Shown here one piece after another: positions 8,412 through 16,953 of a stretch of DNA of 64,000 nucleotides (position 1 is its first letter; every line of letters begins with the position of its first letter). Made by a program: the position numbers and the translations under genes. The notes under the pieces are model-generated. The model had not been told where the DNA came from and searched no databases. It saw only the letters and a program-made list of their open reading frames with translations. The DNA is from Treponema sp. OMZ 787 (GTDB lineage: Bacteria; Spirochaetota; Spirochaetia; Treponematales; Treponemataceae), in contig NZ_CP051198.1 in assembly GCF_024181225.1 (NCBI RefSeq), positions 1,798,001-1,862,000 on the forward strand, written 5' to 3'.

Positions 8412-10069
8412 AAATCTGTAGCCATAATCTTATTTATATTGTTTATAAATTTTACAGAAGATAAAAAATTTATCCCACCTAAAAAGCCTAAATGTTGTTT
8501 AACAAAATCACTATCAAAGCGAGCAACACTACAATTTGTATTATTCTTTTCTATTGATGATTTTTTCATACATTGAAATATAAATAAATAAAACCTATGA
8601 ACCCAAGTATATTTTACACGGTCCGACATAGTTTGACGTAAACTTCTTACAGCACAGTCTTTCAAATTTAAAGGAGGCAATTCAGCTTGTGTCGTTTCAA
8701 GAAAAAACTCATTAACAGTTTTATTGTAAAACTCTTTCCCCGAACGTAAAAGAAGAGGAACATCTTTCCAATATTCCATAAATTCAATATCAAGAAAAGG
8801 TAAATACCAATCATAACCCCAAAATTCATATACACGTACCGAATTTATAATGAATTTAGGATTAGATTCTAACCAATTCCATTTTTCATAAGCATCGGCA
8901 TATTCTTCCGGAGATGAAATAGAAGATATATCTAGATTTTCAAGAGTTCTATTTTTTATGATTTTCCATTTATTTTTTATCTTATTCTTTAGAACATCTT
9001 TAGGCAGGTTCTGCAAATTATTATAATAGCATATAAAAAGATTATTTATAAAACGCGAAGTATTAAACCGTATTTTTGAATTCACAATCATAGGAACATC
9101 ACTACCTGCAAGACTATCACCAACATGACCAGGAATAAAGATAGCATCTCTAGAGATTAAATTTCGTTTTTTTAATTCATAAACAGCCGGCCAATCTTGT
9201 GTACAAGGTAAAGATGCCCACCCGCAGGACATTCTTAAATACCTAATATACTCGTCACTTTTAACCCAATGATACCAAAGCTCATCAGTATACTCAACAA
9301 AATGCCATTCATATCCCAAGATGTCAGCTATTTTTTTACTGGTTACCGCTTCAAAATTTCCCGATTTACCATAACTGAAACAAACAACATTTTTAACGCC
9401 TTTTTTATATAGCATCAATGCAATAAATCTAGAGTCATACCCTGCAGAAAGCGGTAAAACAAGTTGACGGCCATCGGCATAGGCTATAAGTCTGTCTATA
9501 GAAGCCGAGAATGTTAATAGCATTCTATTTCTTAACATATCCGAATCCGCTATGCTATATCGTTCCGAGTGAGTAAATATAAAATACCGACAATCCCTAA
9601 GCCGTATTCCTTTCACATTATCCAGTGAAGCTTCAATACTCTCCCCTGCTTGAACTTGCTTGACATCTTTAAACAAAGTATTCTTACCTGTAACTTGATT
9701 TGCAGTAAATTCCTGCACAGCGATAGGATCAAGTTCAGTATTCTTTGTAATTTTCCTGACAGCTTCAGCATCATTACTGATAAACAAACCATCAGTATTT
9801 ATAGTATAAAAAAGCGGGATGGATCTAACTCTATCTACAGCAAAATATAGTACATTTTCTTTTTTTATTATAAAACTAAAAAAACCATTAAGATTACCAA
9901 GCAAACAATGTAAAGCATCGTAAGAGTTAACATTATTTAAAAGCTGAACCACGTCATCATTTTTCAATAATTTATTGTTTACAAAAAAACATCCTGTAAA
10001 ATAGACTGTTTCCGATTGAAACCATTTTCTTCCAAGTTTTTGTTCAATATAAACATTTAAACGGCTCAA
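8408..10069 (-). CDS. Asparagine synthetase-like amidotransferase of the glycan locus
   Basis: The 553-residue protein has an AsnB layout: an N-terminal glutaminase-like domain (about 1-150) and a C-terminal ATP-pyrophosphatase domain. The PP-loop reads LPLSAGYDSRF, a variant of SGGxDS. The residue after the initiator Met is Ser, not the catalytic Cys of glutamine amidotransferases, so the first domain is probably inactive. Such AsnB-like proteins in O-antigen loci amidate uronic acids, fitting the uronate made by WbpA. The start is TTG at 10067-10069, preceded by AGGAG at six bases, and overlaps the flippase stop by 4 bp. Confidence 0.75.
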   Translation of the reverse strand: MSRLNVYIEQKLGRKWFQSETVYFTGCFFVNNKLLKNDDVVQLLNNVNSYDALHCLLGNLNGFFSFIIKKENVLYFAVDRVRSIPLFYTINTDGLFISNDAEAVRKITKNTELDPIAVQEFTANQVTGKNTLFKDVKQVQAGESIEASLDNVKGIRLRDCRYFIFTHSERYSIADSDMLRNRMLLTFSASIDRLIAYADGRQLVLPLSAGYDSRFIALMLYKKGVKNVVCFSYGKSGNFEAVTSKKIADILGYEWHFVEYTDELWYHWVKSDEYIRYLRMSCGWASLPCTQDWPAVYELKKRNLISRDAIFIPGHVGDSLAGSDVPMIVNSKIRFNTSRFINNLFICYYNNLQNLPKDVLKNKIKNKWKIIKNRTLENLDISSISSPEEYADAYEKWNWLESNPKFIINSVRVYEFWGYDWYLPFLDIEFMEYWKDVPLLLRSGKEFYNKTVNEFFLETTQAELPPLNLKDCAVRSLRQTMSDRVKYTWVHRFYLFIFQCMKKSSIEKNNTNCSVARFDSDFVKQHLGFLGGINFLSSVKFINNINKIMATDL

Positions 10070-11451
10070 AATAATCTCCTAACAAAAAAAGCAATGATTC
10101 CCTGTAATAAATATATCGGCAAAGATATTTTACATATAATTGACAATGTTTTTAAATAATTAATATCAATAATTTTTAAAATAGCAACAAGCAATACTAT
10201 ACTTGATACAAAAGACCCTATTGCAAGTGAAATAATTACATGAAGCTCAGACATTCCCATCCAATAAGGTAAAAATATACATATTAGTGAAGATAAAAAG
10301 GAAAAAGCACCTAACCAAAACCCCTGTTCAATTTTCTCATATACAGAAAACAAACTACTCAAAGGTGAAAAAGCTAGTACAAGCACCAAACCTGGTGCCG
10401 ACCACATGGCACATATACCTGCGAATTTCCAAGCTTTACCGAAAATAAGATAAAAAATAAGATCTCCATACATAACAATAAAACTCATCCCTAACGTGCC
10501 GATAAGCAACAACTTTTTAAATAAGTTTAATGTTAAATTTTGTACATATATGATATCATTTTTTACTCTGGCTATTTTCTCTACAAAAACATTACCAATA
10601 CTAGAACCTACAACCCCCATCGGCACAGAAAGAACTGCCAAACAAAGACCATAATATCCAACCAATTTTTCAGAGAATAAGCTACTCAATAAAATAACAG
10701 GCACTTGTACAGAAGCAACATCTAATAAAGCCGAAAAGGAACTAACAAGCGGAAACTTTTTATAACGTTTTGCAACAGCAAAAATATCTCTTCTTTTAAC
10801 CTCACAAGCACCTTTAAAAAAAGATTCAATAACAAAATAAAAAATCACGAAAACACGAATAACCTGACCAATAAGATTGCCTATAATAAGACTTATTGGA
10901 TGCGGCCAGACGACACCTAAACCAATTTTTGTAAGCTTATCACCCAATTGCCTAGCGATTTGACTAGTCGATAATCCTCTAACTTGTTTTTCACGTACTG
11001 CAATTTTCATAAAAATAAGATCACAAGCATTAATAAGTACTAATGGAGTAATAAATAAAAACAAATAATTTTTTAGAAGTAAAGCATTACTATTAAACTT
11101 TAATAAATACTTAAAAAAATACCAAAATCCTGCGATGAAACTTATTATTACAGCAATAATTAAACACAAAAATACAATAGCCTTTGCCTGTTTTTTTTCG
11201 TCAGGTAAAACTATTGCAAGCTCATATCTCCCTGCCGAAACAACAGTCCACATTGACACTATAGCAAGCAAAGCTGAAAAAGCCCCCATATCTTCAGGTG
11301 AATATATACGAGTAATAATAGGCTGAAAGAGTAAACTAATAAGTTGTCCGACAGAACTACCTGCAGCAAGTAATAAAACAGACTTAAAAAAACTACTACG
11401 CTGTAATTTAGATCTTAAATTACAAATATTCAAATAACTCAACAAATTCAT
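10066..11451 (-). CDS. wzx: Wzx-type lipid-linked oligosaccharide flippase
   Basis: The 461-residue product is very hydrophobic, with about 12 to 14 membrane segments and the MATE-like start SSFFKSVLLLAAGSSVGQLI and SLLFQPIITRIYSPEDMGAFS typical of polysaccharide transporters of the Wzx/RfbX family. It would flip the undecaprenyl-linked repeat unit across the inner membrane for the Wzy-type polymerase encoded at the end of the locus. The gene is AT-rich like its neighbours. The downstream asn-like gene begins inside its stop codon. Confidence 0.85.
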   Translation of the reverse strand: MNLLSYLNICNLRSKLQRSSFFKSVLLLAAGSSVGQLISLLFQPIITRIYSPEDMGAFSALLAIVSMWTVVSAGRYELAIVLPDEKKQAKAIVFLCLIIAVIISFIAGFWYFFKYLLKFNSNALLLKNYLFLFITPLVLINACDLIFMKIAVREKQVRGLSTSQIARQLGDKLTKIGLGVVWPHPISLIIGNLIGQVIRVFVIFYFVIESFFKGACEVKRRDIFAVAKRYKKFPLVSSFSALLDVASVQVPVILLSSLFSEKLVGYYGLCLAVLSVPMGVVGSSIGNVFVEKIARVKNDIIYVQNLTLNLFKKLLLIGTLGMSFIVMYGDLIFYLIFGKAWKFAGICAMWSAPGLVLVLAFSPLSSLFSVYEKIEQGFWLGAFSFLSSLICIFLPYWMGMSELHVIISLAIGSFVSSIVLLVAILKIIDINYLKTLSIICKISLPIYLLQGIIAFFVRRLF

Positions 11452-11539
11452 TTATAATAATAACCAATTTACAAGCTAAATTATATGACTCCTCCCCCGC
11501 CCTATCAATATGTTCCTTCAAGGCAGAGTTTGTTATAGT

Positions 11540-11842
11540 TTACAGCTTCAACACCACCCCATGCTCATCAATATGCCTGATTAAATCCTTATGCGTCAAT
11601 TTAGAATAAGCAACAAAGTCAAAAAAATAAGGCAAGCATGTTTCTTCTTCAATTTCCGACTTTAAATGTGCAGCCAAAAAAGAATCTACTTTATTTCCTT
11701 TTAGGGCAATATCTACATCCGAACCCGGCTTATATGTTCCCAAGGCACGGGAACCGAATAAAACAGCCTCTTCAATTTCGGTATACTTTGCAATGTAGTC
11801 TAAGACGATTTTAATATGCTCTTCAGAAAGGCCGTACCGCAT
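11540..11842 (-). CDS. MNT-type nucleotidyltransferase, antitoxin of pair 1
   Basis: This is a 100-residue minimal nucleotidyltransferase with the Pol-beta motif LFGSRALGTYKPGSDVDIAL, i.e. G-S followed by D-x-D about ten residues later. In MntA-HepT systems this protein AMPylates the HEPN toxin next to its active site and so silences it. The partner gene lies 3 bp upstream (11846-12271). The cassette sits between the flippase and the WbpE aminotransferase gene on the same strand, so it is probably cotranscribed with glycan genes. Confidence 0.82.
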   Translation of the reverse strand: MRYGLSEEHIKIVLDYIAKYTEIEEAVLFGSRALGTYKPGSDVDIALKGNKVDSFLAAHLKSEIEEETCLPYFFDFVAYSKLTHKDLIRHIDEHGVVLKL

Positions 11843-11845
11843 AAG

Positions 11846-12271
11846 CTAAAGTTCCGCTTTCAGTGTATTATGAAGTTTTTCAACTTCAGGTAAAAAGCTT
11901 TCAACTACAAAACTATTAAGCTCTTCAAGAATAGAAACATCATAGATATGGCTTGTATGATTTCTCATTTCAAGAGCCCTTAGCCAAGCCTCTCCATTTT
12001 CAATCATTCCATCTTGAAAGGCTTGACGGAGGGCACGTTTTCCGGTTTGAACTTCCGTATACCCCTCATTTTCAAGATAGTCTTTTAAAACCTTCCATGA
12101 AAGTTCTAGAATAATTTCAAAGGCTTGTACCAAGGCCATCTGAAAAGCATCATGGTACTTCGACCCCTTAGGATGTTCATTAACGTCCGAACACCTGTCT
12201 TTAAATACAGTGAGGGCTTTTTCAAAATTTTGAAAGCGCTGCTTCCAACGGATCGGATTAGTCACATCCAT
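11846..12271 (-). CDS. HI0074-type HEPN protein, toxin of pair 1
   Basis: The 141-residue all-helical protein belongs to the nucleotidyltransferase substrate-binding HI0074 family. It shows the HEPN active-site pattern R-x4-H-x-Y in the segment EMRNHTSHIYD. The Tyr is the residue that partner MNT proteins AMPylate in MntA-HepT pairs. HEPN proteins of this type are RNases when unmodified. It is followed after 3 bp by its MNT partner and preceded after 3 bp by the aminotransferase gene. That spacing ties the toxin pair to a glycan operon. Confidence 0.8.
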   Translation of the reverse strand: MDVTNPIRWKQRFQNFEKALTVFKDRCSDVNEHPKGSKYHDAFQMALVQAFEIILELSWKVLKDYLENEGYTEVQTGKRALRQAFQDGMIENGEAWLRALEMRNHTSHIYDVSILEELNSFVVESFLPEVEKLHNTLKAEL

Positions 12272-12274
12272 TTC

Positions 12275-13393
12275 CTATCTTTTATAAAACTCCGCTATTT
12301 TCTCGCAAACATAACCTATCTCATCTTCCGTAAGCTCAGGATACATAGGAAGAGCCAAAACTGAAGCACATAATTTTTCGGCAACGGGGAAGTCGCCTTT
12401 TTTATAACCGAGATACTTAAAACACTCCTGTTCATGTAAGCACTTGGGATAATAAACGGTTGTACCGATTCCTTTTTCAGTAAGATAGGTTTGCAGAGCA
12501 TCCCGCTTTTCAGCCAAGATATTAAAGACGTAATAAACCTCTTTTCCCTTGGTTTTTACAACAGGGATTTTTACCTGAGGTACATTTTTTAAAAGCTCAC
12601 TGTATTGCTTAGCGTGTGCAGCTCTTTTTTCGATTGCTTCATCAATGTGTTTTAGTTTTACGTTTAAGACCGCAGCCTGCAAACTGTCAAGGCGGGAGTT
12701 ATAACCTACATAATCATGATGATATTTTTTCGTAGCCCCGTGAACTCGAAGGCTTTTAGCTTTTAGATAATACTCTTCATTATTTGTAATTATAATTCCG
12801 CCGTCTCCGTAGCCTCCGAGAGTTTTTGTCGGGAAGAAGGAGTAAATTCCCATATCACCTATAGCTCCGGCGGTATGTAAAGAACCATTATACAGTTCTT
12901 TCATACCGAAAGCTTCAGCCGCATCTTCAAGCACTTTAAGATTATGCTTTTTTGCCAAGGCCATACAGGAAGACATATCGGCAGTTTGTAAAAATAAATG
13001 CACGGGAAGAAGGCCTACCGTTTTTTGTGTAATACGCTTTTCGGCATCCTTCATATCCATACAAAAGGTGTCTTCATCCACATCACAAAAGACCGGCTTA
13101 CCGCCGAGCCGAGCTATACAAGAACTTGAAGCAAAGAATGTAAACACAGGTGTAATAACTTCAGCACCGTCTTTAAAACCTAAGATATCCGAAGCAATTA
13201 CCAAGGCATCGCTTCCGTTCGCAACACCTACTGCATACTTTGCCCCCGTATAAGCAGCTATTTTTTCTTCAAAATCCTTAACAGCCTTTCCTAAAATAAA
13301 GTCGCCTGCTTCCAAAACTTCCGACAAGACAGAATCGAATTCAGCCTTATGATTTTTATATTCTCTCGTTGCAGTATAGAATGGAACATTCAT
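12275..13393 (-). CDS. wbpE: DegT/DnrJ/EryC1 sugar aminotransferase, WbpE-like
   Basis: This is a 372-residue PLP-dependent sugar aminotransferase of normal family length. The start is GAKYAVGVANGSDAL in the substrate/PLP site (about 52-66). LEDAAEAFG supplies the PLP Asp, and SFFPTKTLGGYGDGG (about 185-199) carries the Schiff-base Lys. With WbpB it would convert UDP-3-keto-GlcNAcA to UDP-GlcNAc(3N)A, using glutamate. A GAGGTG Shine-Dalgarno sequence about 8 bp upstream fixes the start. It is flanked on both sides by MNT/HEPN modules. Confidence 0.85.
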   Translation of the reverse strand: MNVPFYTATREYKNHKAEFDSVLSEVLEAGDFILGKAVKDFEEKIAAYTGAKYAVGVANGSDALVIASDILGFKDGAEVITPVFTFFASSSCIARLGGKPVFCDVDEDTFCMDMKDAEKRITQKTVGLLPVHLFLQTADMSSCMALAKKHNLKVLEDAAEAFGMKELYNGSLHTAGAIGDMGIYSFFPTKTLGGYGDGGIIITNNEEYYLKAKSLRVHGATKKYHHDYVGYNSRLDSLQAAVLNVKLKHIDEAIEKRAAHAKQYSELLKNVPQVKIPVVKTKGKEVYYVFNILAEKRDALQTYLTEKGIGTTVYYPKCLHEQECFKYLGYKKGDFPVAEKLCASVLALPMYPELTEDEIGYVCEKIAEFYKR

Positions 13394-13408
13394 GTATTCA
13401 CCTCAAAA

Positions 13409-13663
13409 TCAATCATTAATTATCTTTAATACAGCTCTTGCAAAATCATAAAAAATACTTAGATCCTTCGTTATAATGGCATACACAATATCCATATCAA
13501 GAGAATCATACTCGTGTACGGCAATATTTCTAAAACCTATAGATTTGGCAAGACTTAATGCTAGATTTTTATCAATTATTCCTCGTTCTGAAAGAATTAA
13601 AAAAACTTCAGCCATTGTCGAAGCCTTTTCATTCAATACCTCCGCCAATTTATCGACCGCCAT
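13409..13663 (-). CDS. N-terminally short HepT-like HEPN protein, pair 2
   Basis: The 84-residue ORF matches only the C-terminal part of HepT/DUF86 proteins, which are usually about 135 to 145 residues. It contains ILSERGIIDKNLALSLAK and the active-site motif SIGFRNIAVHEYDSLD, with R-x4-H-x-Y intact. A stop codon stands directly before the ATG at 13661-13663, so the missing 50 or so N-terminal residues cannot be in the same frame. It could be a decayed toxin or a compact variant. The intact MNT partner lies 18 bp upstream. Confidence 0.65.
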   Translation of the reverse strand: MAVDKLAEVLNEKASTMAEVFLILSERGIIDKNLALSLAKSIGFRNIAVHEYDSLDMDIVYAIITKDLSIFYDFARAVLKIIND

Positions 13664-13681
13664 TTATAACCCGCTTCTTTA

Positions 13682-14089
13682 TTAAATAGTAAAAGCTTTT
13701 TCAATAAGATATTTTTGTCCGCGCTTATAAAGCGGATAATAATCTTCATACCAATATAAGGCAGTCATAAAATTTTTATGAAATAAGGCCTGTCCTTCAT
13801 TTTCGCACTTTTTTATACAAAAACCTTCAGTAAAAACCTTATAATGAATCAACCCCTTAATTTTATTTATATCCACCAGATCAATTTCTTTTTTTAAAAG
13901 AATTGAAAGCTCCAATTGAAGATTCAATCTAGTATCAAGACTCATAACTTCACTCATAGCCGCAGCAATATCCACATCACTTGTTTCAGTTTCAGTTCCT
14001 CTGGCATATGAACCATAAATAATTGCGAGGATAATCTCAGGTCTTGAGTCAAAAAAAGTTTTAAGCCTTTCTATAATATTTTTATTCAT
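13682..14089 (-). CDS. MNT-type nucleotidyltransferase, antitoxin of pair 2
   Basis: The 135-residue protein is full length for MntA. It has IIYGSYARGTETETSDVDIA (G-S and D-x-D spaced as in the family) near residue 25 and a second acidic strand at KEIDLVD. The C-terminal helical tail (ALFHKNFMTALYWYEDY) is typical of the group. It would AMPylate the HEPN protein encoded next to it, though that protein is truncated here. It lies between the WbpB-type dehydrogenase and the WbpE aminotransferase. Confidence 0.8.
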   Translation of the reverse strand: MNKNIIERLKTFFDSRPEIILAIIYGSYARGTETETSDVDIAAAMSEVMSLDTRLNLQLELSILLKKEIDLVDINKIKGLIHYKVFTEGFCIKKCENEGQALFHKNFMTALYWYEDYYPLYKRGQKYLIEKAFTI

Positions 14090-14135
14090 CTTAACTATAA
14101 GTGAATTTTTAAAGAAACTCTAAAATTAAACTTAA

Positions 14136-15224
14136 CTAGAAAATACCCTTCATCTCCATTGTAGAAAAATCACAAGGAAGATTTACAGGCTGTCCGGTTT
14201 TTTGGGACTTATAAATTGCAAGAATTATTTCTAAGGCTTTTTTACCCTTTTCGCCTGAAACTAAAGGCTCTCTACCTTGTTCTATTGCATCAATAAAATC
14301 ATTAAAAAGAGCCGTATGGCCGAAACCGTAGACTGTAGGCGGATCTTTTTCATCGGGGTTTAAAACTTTTTCCTCAGTGTCTCCCATCTTTTCGGCATCA
14401 GCAAATCTCCAAGTTTCCATCTTGTTTACGGCAAGGCCGCCGATTACTACCGATCCTTCCGTACCGAAAAGACTCAAGGTTTCATTTAAGTTTTTAGGGT
14501 AAACATCGGCAGTACCCTCTATTATTCCGACAGCACCTGAAGCAAATTCGACTATGGCACAGCCGAAGTCCTCAGCTTCAATAGGACGCATAAAACGCCT
14601 TGTTTGAGCCTGAACTCTTACGGCATCCTCTCCCATCATCCACTGCAAAAGATCAATACCATGAGTACACTGATTCATAAGAGTACCGCCGTCCTGTTCC
14701 CATGTTCCCCGCCAAGGAGCTTGAGCATAATAAGCCTCATTCCTGTTCCAGCGCACCTGAATCATACCGTGAAGCATCTTACCGAAGCGGCCCATTTCCA
14801 AGGCATCCCTTGTCTTTACTACAGGAGCGTTAAAACGGTTTTGAAAGCAGACTGCTAACTTTTTATTGTTTTGCTTAGCCGTATCTATCATTTCTTGAGC
14901 ATCGGAGGTTGAAAGAGCCATGGGTTTTTCACAGATAACATGGGTACCGTTTTTAAGACAGTGAACAGCTATATCCTTATGCTTTCCGGATTCGGTTGCA
15001 ATTGTTACTACATCCGGTTTACATTCTTTAAGCATCTCCTTGTAGTCCGCAAAAATTTTTACATCAGCATTTGGAATGTATTTTTTATATTCAAACCGCT
15101 TTTCTTCAGCACGTTCTAAGATAGGATCGCAGGCTGCAACGAATTCAACCCTATCCTTCATAGCAACAAAGGCTTCTATGTGTTTAAAACTAATTCGGCC
15201 GCAGCCGATTAAGGCAATTTTCAT
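14136..15224 (-). CDS. wbpB: Gfo/Idh/MocA dehydrogenase, WbpB/WlbA-like
   Basis: The 362-residue product starts MKIALIGCGRISFKHIEAF, a Rossmann motif, and carries ICEKPMALS (about 100-108) with the catalytic Lys of the Gfo/Idh/MocA family. It then reads like WlbA: CFQNRFNAPVVK, QVRWNRNEAYYAQAPWRG and TLMNQCTHGIDLLQW. WlbA/WbpB oxidises the 3-hydroxyl of UDP-GlcNAcA with NAD+, giving the ketone used by WbpE. The overlap of 4 bp with the VanZ-like gene upstream shows one transcript. A GGA-rich Shine-Dalgarno sequence precedes the ATG. Confidence 0.85.
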   Translation of the reverse strand: MKIALIGCGRISFKHIEAFVAMKDRVEFVAACDPILERAEEKRFEYKKYIPNADVKIFADYKEMLKECKPDVVTIATESGKHKDIAVHCLKNGTHVICEKPMALSTSDAQEMIDTAKQNNKKLAVCFQNRFNAPVVKTRDALEMGRFGKMLHGMIQVRWNRNEAYYAQAPWRGTWEQDGGTLMNQCTHGIDLLQWMMGEDAVRVQAQTRRFMRPIEAEDFGCAIVEFASGAVGIIEGTADVYPKNLNETLSLFGTEGSVVIGGLAVNKMETWRFADAEKMGDTEEKVLNPDEKDPPTVYGFGHTALFNDFIDAIEQGREPLVSGEKGKKALEIILAIYKSQKTGQPVNLPCDFSTMEMKGIF

Positions 15225-15649
15225 ACATGATTCCTTTTTAAAGTAGATTTTTTTATCAGTAAAAGCTTTAACCCCACAGCTAAAAAAGCACCGACAGTAT
15301 CGGCTAACAAGTCATAAAAGGAAGAACTTCGATTAGGAACAAAATACTGATGCACTTCATCGCTTATACCGTATAAGGCAGTAATACAGACAACAAGTAA
15401 AGCATATTTTTGCATATTATTTATCCATTTCTCGGCGGTAAACCAAAAAGTCAAGGTGAAAGCAAAGGAACCGAAAGCTATTATATGTAAAATCTTATCC
15501 AAGCCGAAAAAGGGTTTGGAAGGAGACGGCAATTTTGACTGTGAAGATAAGAAAAATATTAAAAAGGCACAAATTATAAAAGATAGACGCATAAAAGCAT
15601 AAGTCCTACTCAATCTCTTAAAATAATCAAAAAACATATTCTTCGGCAA
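15221..15649 (-). CDS. VanZ-like membrane protein
   Basis: The 142-residue protein has about four membrane segments and the VanZ-family features DKILHIIAFGSFAF and YGISDEVHQYFVPNRSSSFYDLLADTVGAFLAV. VanZ-like proteins are small inner-membrane proteins of uncertain biochemical role, often found with cell-envelope genes. Here the gene sits between wbpB and wbpD, overlapping the former by 4 bp and following the latter after 2 bp, so it belongs to the glycan operon. No catalytic function is claimed. Confidence 0.75.
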   Translation of the reverse strand: MPKNMFFDYFKRLSRTYAFMRLSFIICAFLIFFLSSQSKLPSPSKPFFGLDKILHIIAFGSFAFTLTFWFTAEKWINNMQKYALLVVCITALYGISDEVHQYFVPNRSSSFYDLLADTVGAFLAVGLKLLLIKKSTLKRNHV

Positions 15650-15651
15650 AC

Positions 15652-16146
15652 TTATGACTTCTCCCCTTCTTTATTTACTTTTCCGTGTACCCTAGCAGGG
15701 TTACCATATACAAGGGAGTAAGGCGGCACATCCTTTGTAACTACAGAACCGGCACCTATTAGGGCGTATTCGCCGACAGTAACACCGCATACAATAGTGG
15801 CATTCGCCCCTATGGAAACACCCTTCTTTATTAAAGTCTTTTTATATTCGTGTTTTCTCTCAACAAAGGCTCTGGGGTTTATAACATTTGTAAAAACACA
15901 GGAAGGACCGCAAAAAACATCATCTTCTATGATGACATCATCATAAACGGAAACATTGTTTTGGATTTTGACTCCGTTACCTATAACAGCCCTTCCACCT
16001 ATGTTTACGTTCTGACCGATCGAGCATTTTTTTCCGACCTTGGCACCGCTCATTATATGAGTAAAATGCCAGACCTTTGTACCCTCGCCTATTTCGGCTC
16101 CCTCATCGACATAACTTGACTCATGAACAAAGTAATTTTTTTCCAT
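15652..16146 (-). CDS. wbpD: UDP-sugar N-acetyltransferase, WbpD-like
   Basis: This is a 164-residue left-handed beta-helix acetyltransferase. It opens with [21 protein letters not shown] and [11 protein letters not shown], the WbpD/WlbB signature. Hexapeptide repeats run through about residue 120, and it ends with [13 protein letters not shown]. WbpD uses acetyl-CoA to acetylate the 3-amino group of UDP-GlcNAc(3N)A. This supplies the fourth step of the UDP-ManNAc(3NAc)A pathway, between WbpE and WbpI. Length agrees with the family (about 190 or a little less). Confidence 0.85.
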   Translation of the reverse strand: MEKNYFVHESSYVDEGAEIGEGTKVWHFTHIMSGAKVGKKCSIGQNVNIGGRAVIGNGVKIQNNVSVYDDVIIEDDVFCGPSCVFTNVINPRAFVERKHEYKKTLIKKGVSIGANATIVCGVTVGEYALIGAGSVVTKDVPPYSLVYGNPARVHGKVNKEGEKS

Positions 16147-16180
16147 AAATTAGAATTTCTTAACAAATCTGCTTTTAAAT

Positions 16181-16657
16181 TCAACCTATAATTAAATCGT
16201 CAGCTTTTTTTATAAGAGACTGATACAAGGTTCTAAAACAATCCCACGAAGAAAAAAGAAGGTTTAAGGATTCAACAACATCATCTTCCCGTTCAGGATA
16301 CGCGTGGGCTAGATTATTACGAATAGCCCTAAAAAACTGCCAATCATTTACAGAAGATAATAAGCCTAATTTTTCAAGTCTATTAAGCACATCGATAAAT
16401 GGGATAACTCTATCATCGTTTTCCAATACACTATATAGGGCAGGAATTAACCTTAAACCTATGCAATCCTGCAATTTTGCAAACCTATACAAAAACTGAT
16501 CTAAAACCGCAATCGCCTCATCATCAAAAGAATTTATACTATTTTTAGTAAGAGGAAAAGAAGGTGTTAAAATTTCTAAGGCTTTTAAAATTCTTGCTTC
16601 GTGTTTTTCACATTCGTCTTTAGCAGAAATAAGCTTTAATCTTTCTACTTCTCCCAT
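16181..16657 (-). CDS. HEPN-domain protein, toxin of pair 3
   Basis: The 158-residue helical protein carries AIRNNLAHAYPE near the C-terminus, again R-x4-H-x-Y, the HEPN RNase motif with the AMPylatable Tyr. The rest resembles the long HepT-like or substrate-binding HEPN group. Its start overlaps the upstream MNT gene by 13 bp, so the pair is translationally coupled. It is the first gene pair of the glycan locus as read on the minus strand. Function as an RNase toxin is inferred from family knowledge. Confidence 0.75.
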   Translation of the reverse strand: MGEVERLKLISAKDECEKHEARILKALEILTPSFPLTKNSINSFDDEAIAVLDQFLYRFAKLQDCIGLRLIPALYSVLENDDRVIPFIDVLNRLEKLGLLSSVNDWQFFRAIRNNLAHAYPEREDDVVESLNLLFSSWDCFRTLYQSLIKKADDLIIG

Positions 16658-16953
16658 AAAATAATACCATCCCTATAGGCATTTTTTACAACAGGCCTTT
16701 TATCCCTTACTCCGCATGAAGTTATAAGATCAATTTTACGTTCTCCAAGTTTTGTTTGCATTTCGGCTAAGGCATTAATCTTTTCACTAAAAGCCGAAGT
16801 CATATCGGATGGTGTTTCAACAAGAAGGTCTATATCTCCGCCTTTTTTATCGTTATCAACACGGGAACCGAAAAGAATTATCTTAAACACTTCAGAAAAA
16901 TTCTTACAAATGGCATTTATTATAATATCCTTAGAGCGTTCATCTAAACGCAT
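16645..16953 (-). CDS. MNT-type nucleotidyltransferase, antitoxin of pair 3
   Basis: The 102-residue protein contains IILFGSRVDNDKKGGDIDLL (G-S and D-x-D) and KIDLITS, the third acidic position, so the catalytic core looks complete. It is the likely AMPylating antitoxin for the HEPN protein encoded immediately downstream with a 13-bp overlap. No convincing promoter was found in front of it, though it is the first minus-strand gene of the region. It shows little sequence likeness to the other two MNT proteins, so the modules were probably acquired separately. Confidence 0.78.
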   Translation of the reverse strand: MRLDERSKDIIINAICKNFSEVFKIILFGSRVDNDKKGGDIDLLVETPSDMTSAFSEKINALAEMQTKLGERKIDLITSCGVRDKRPVVKNAYRDGIILWEK

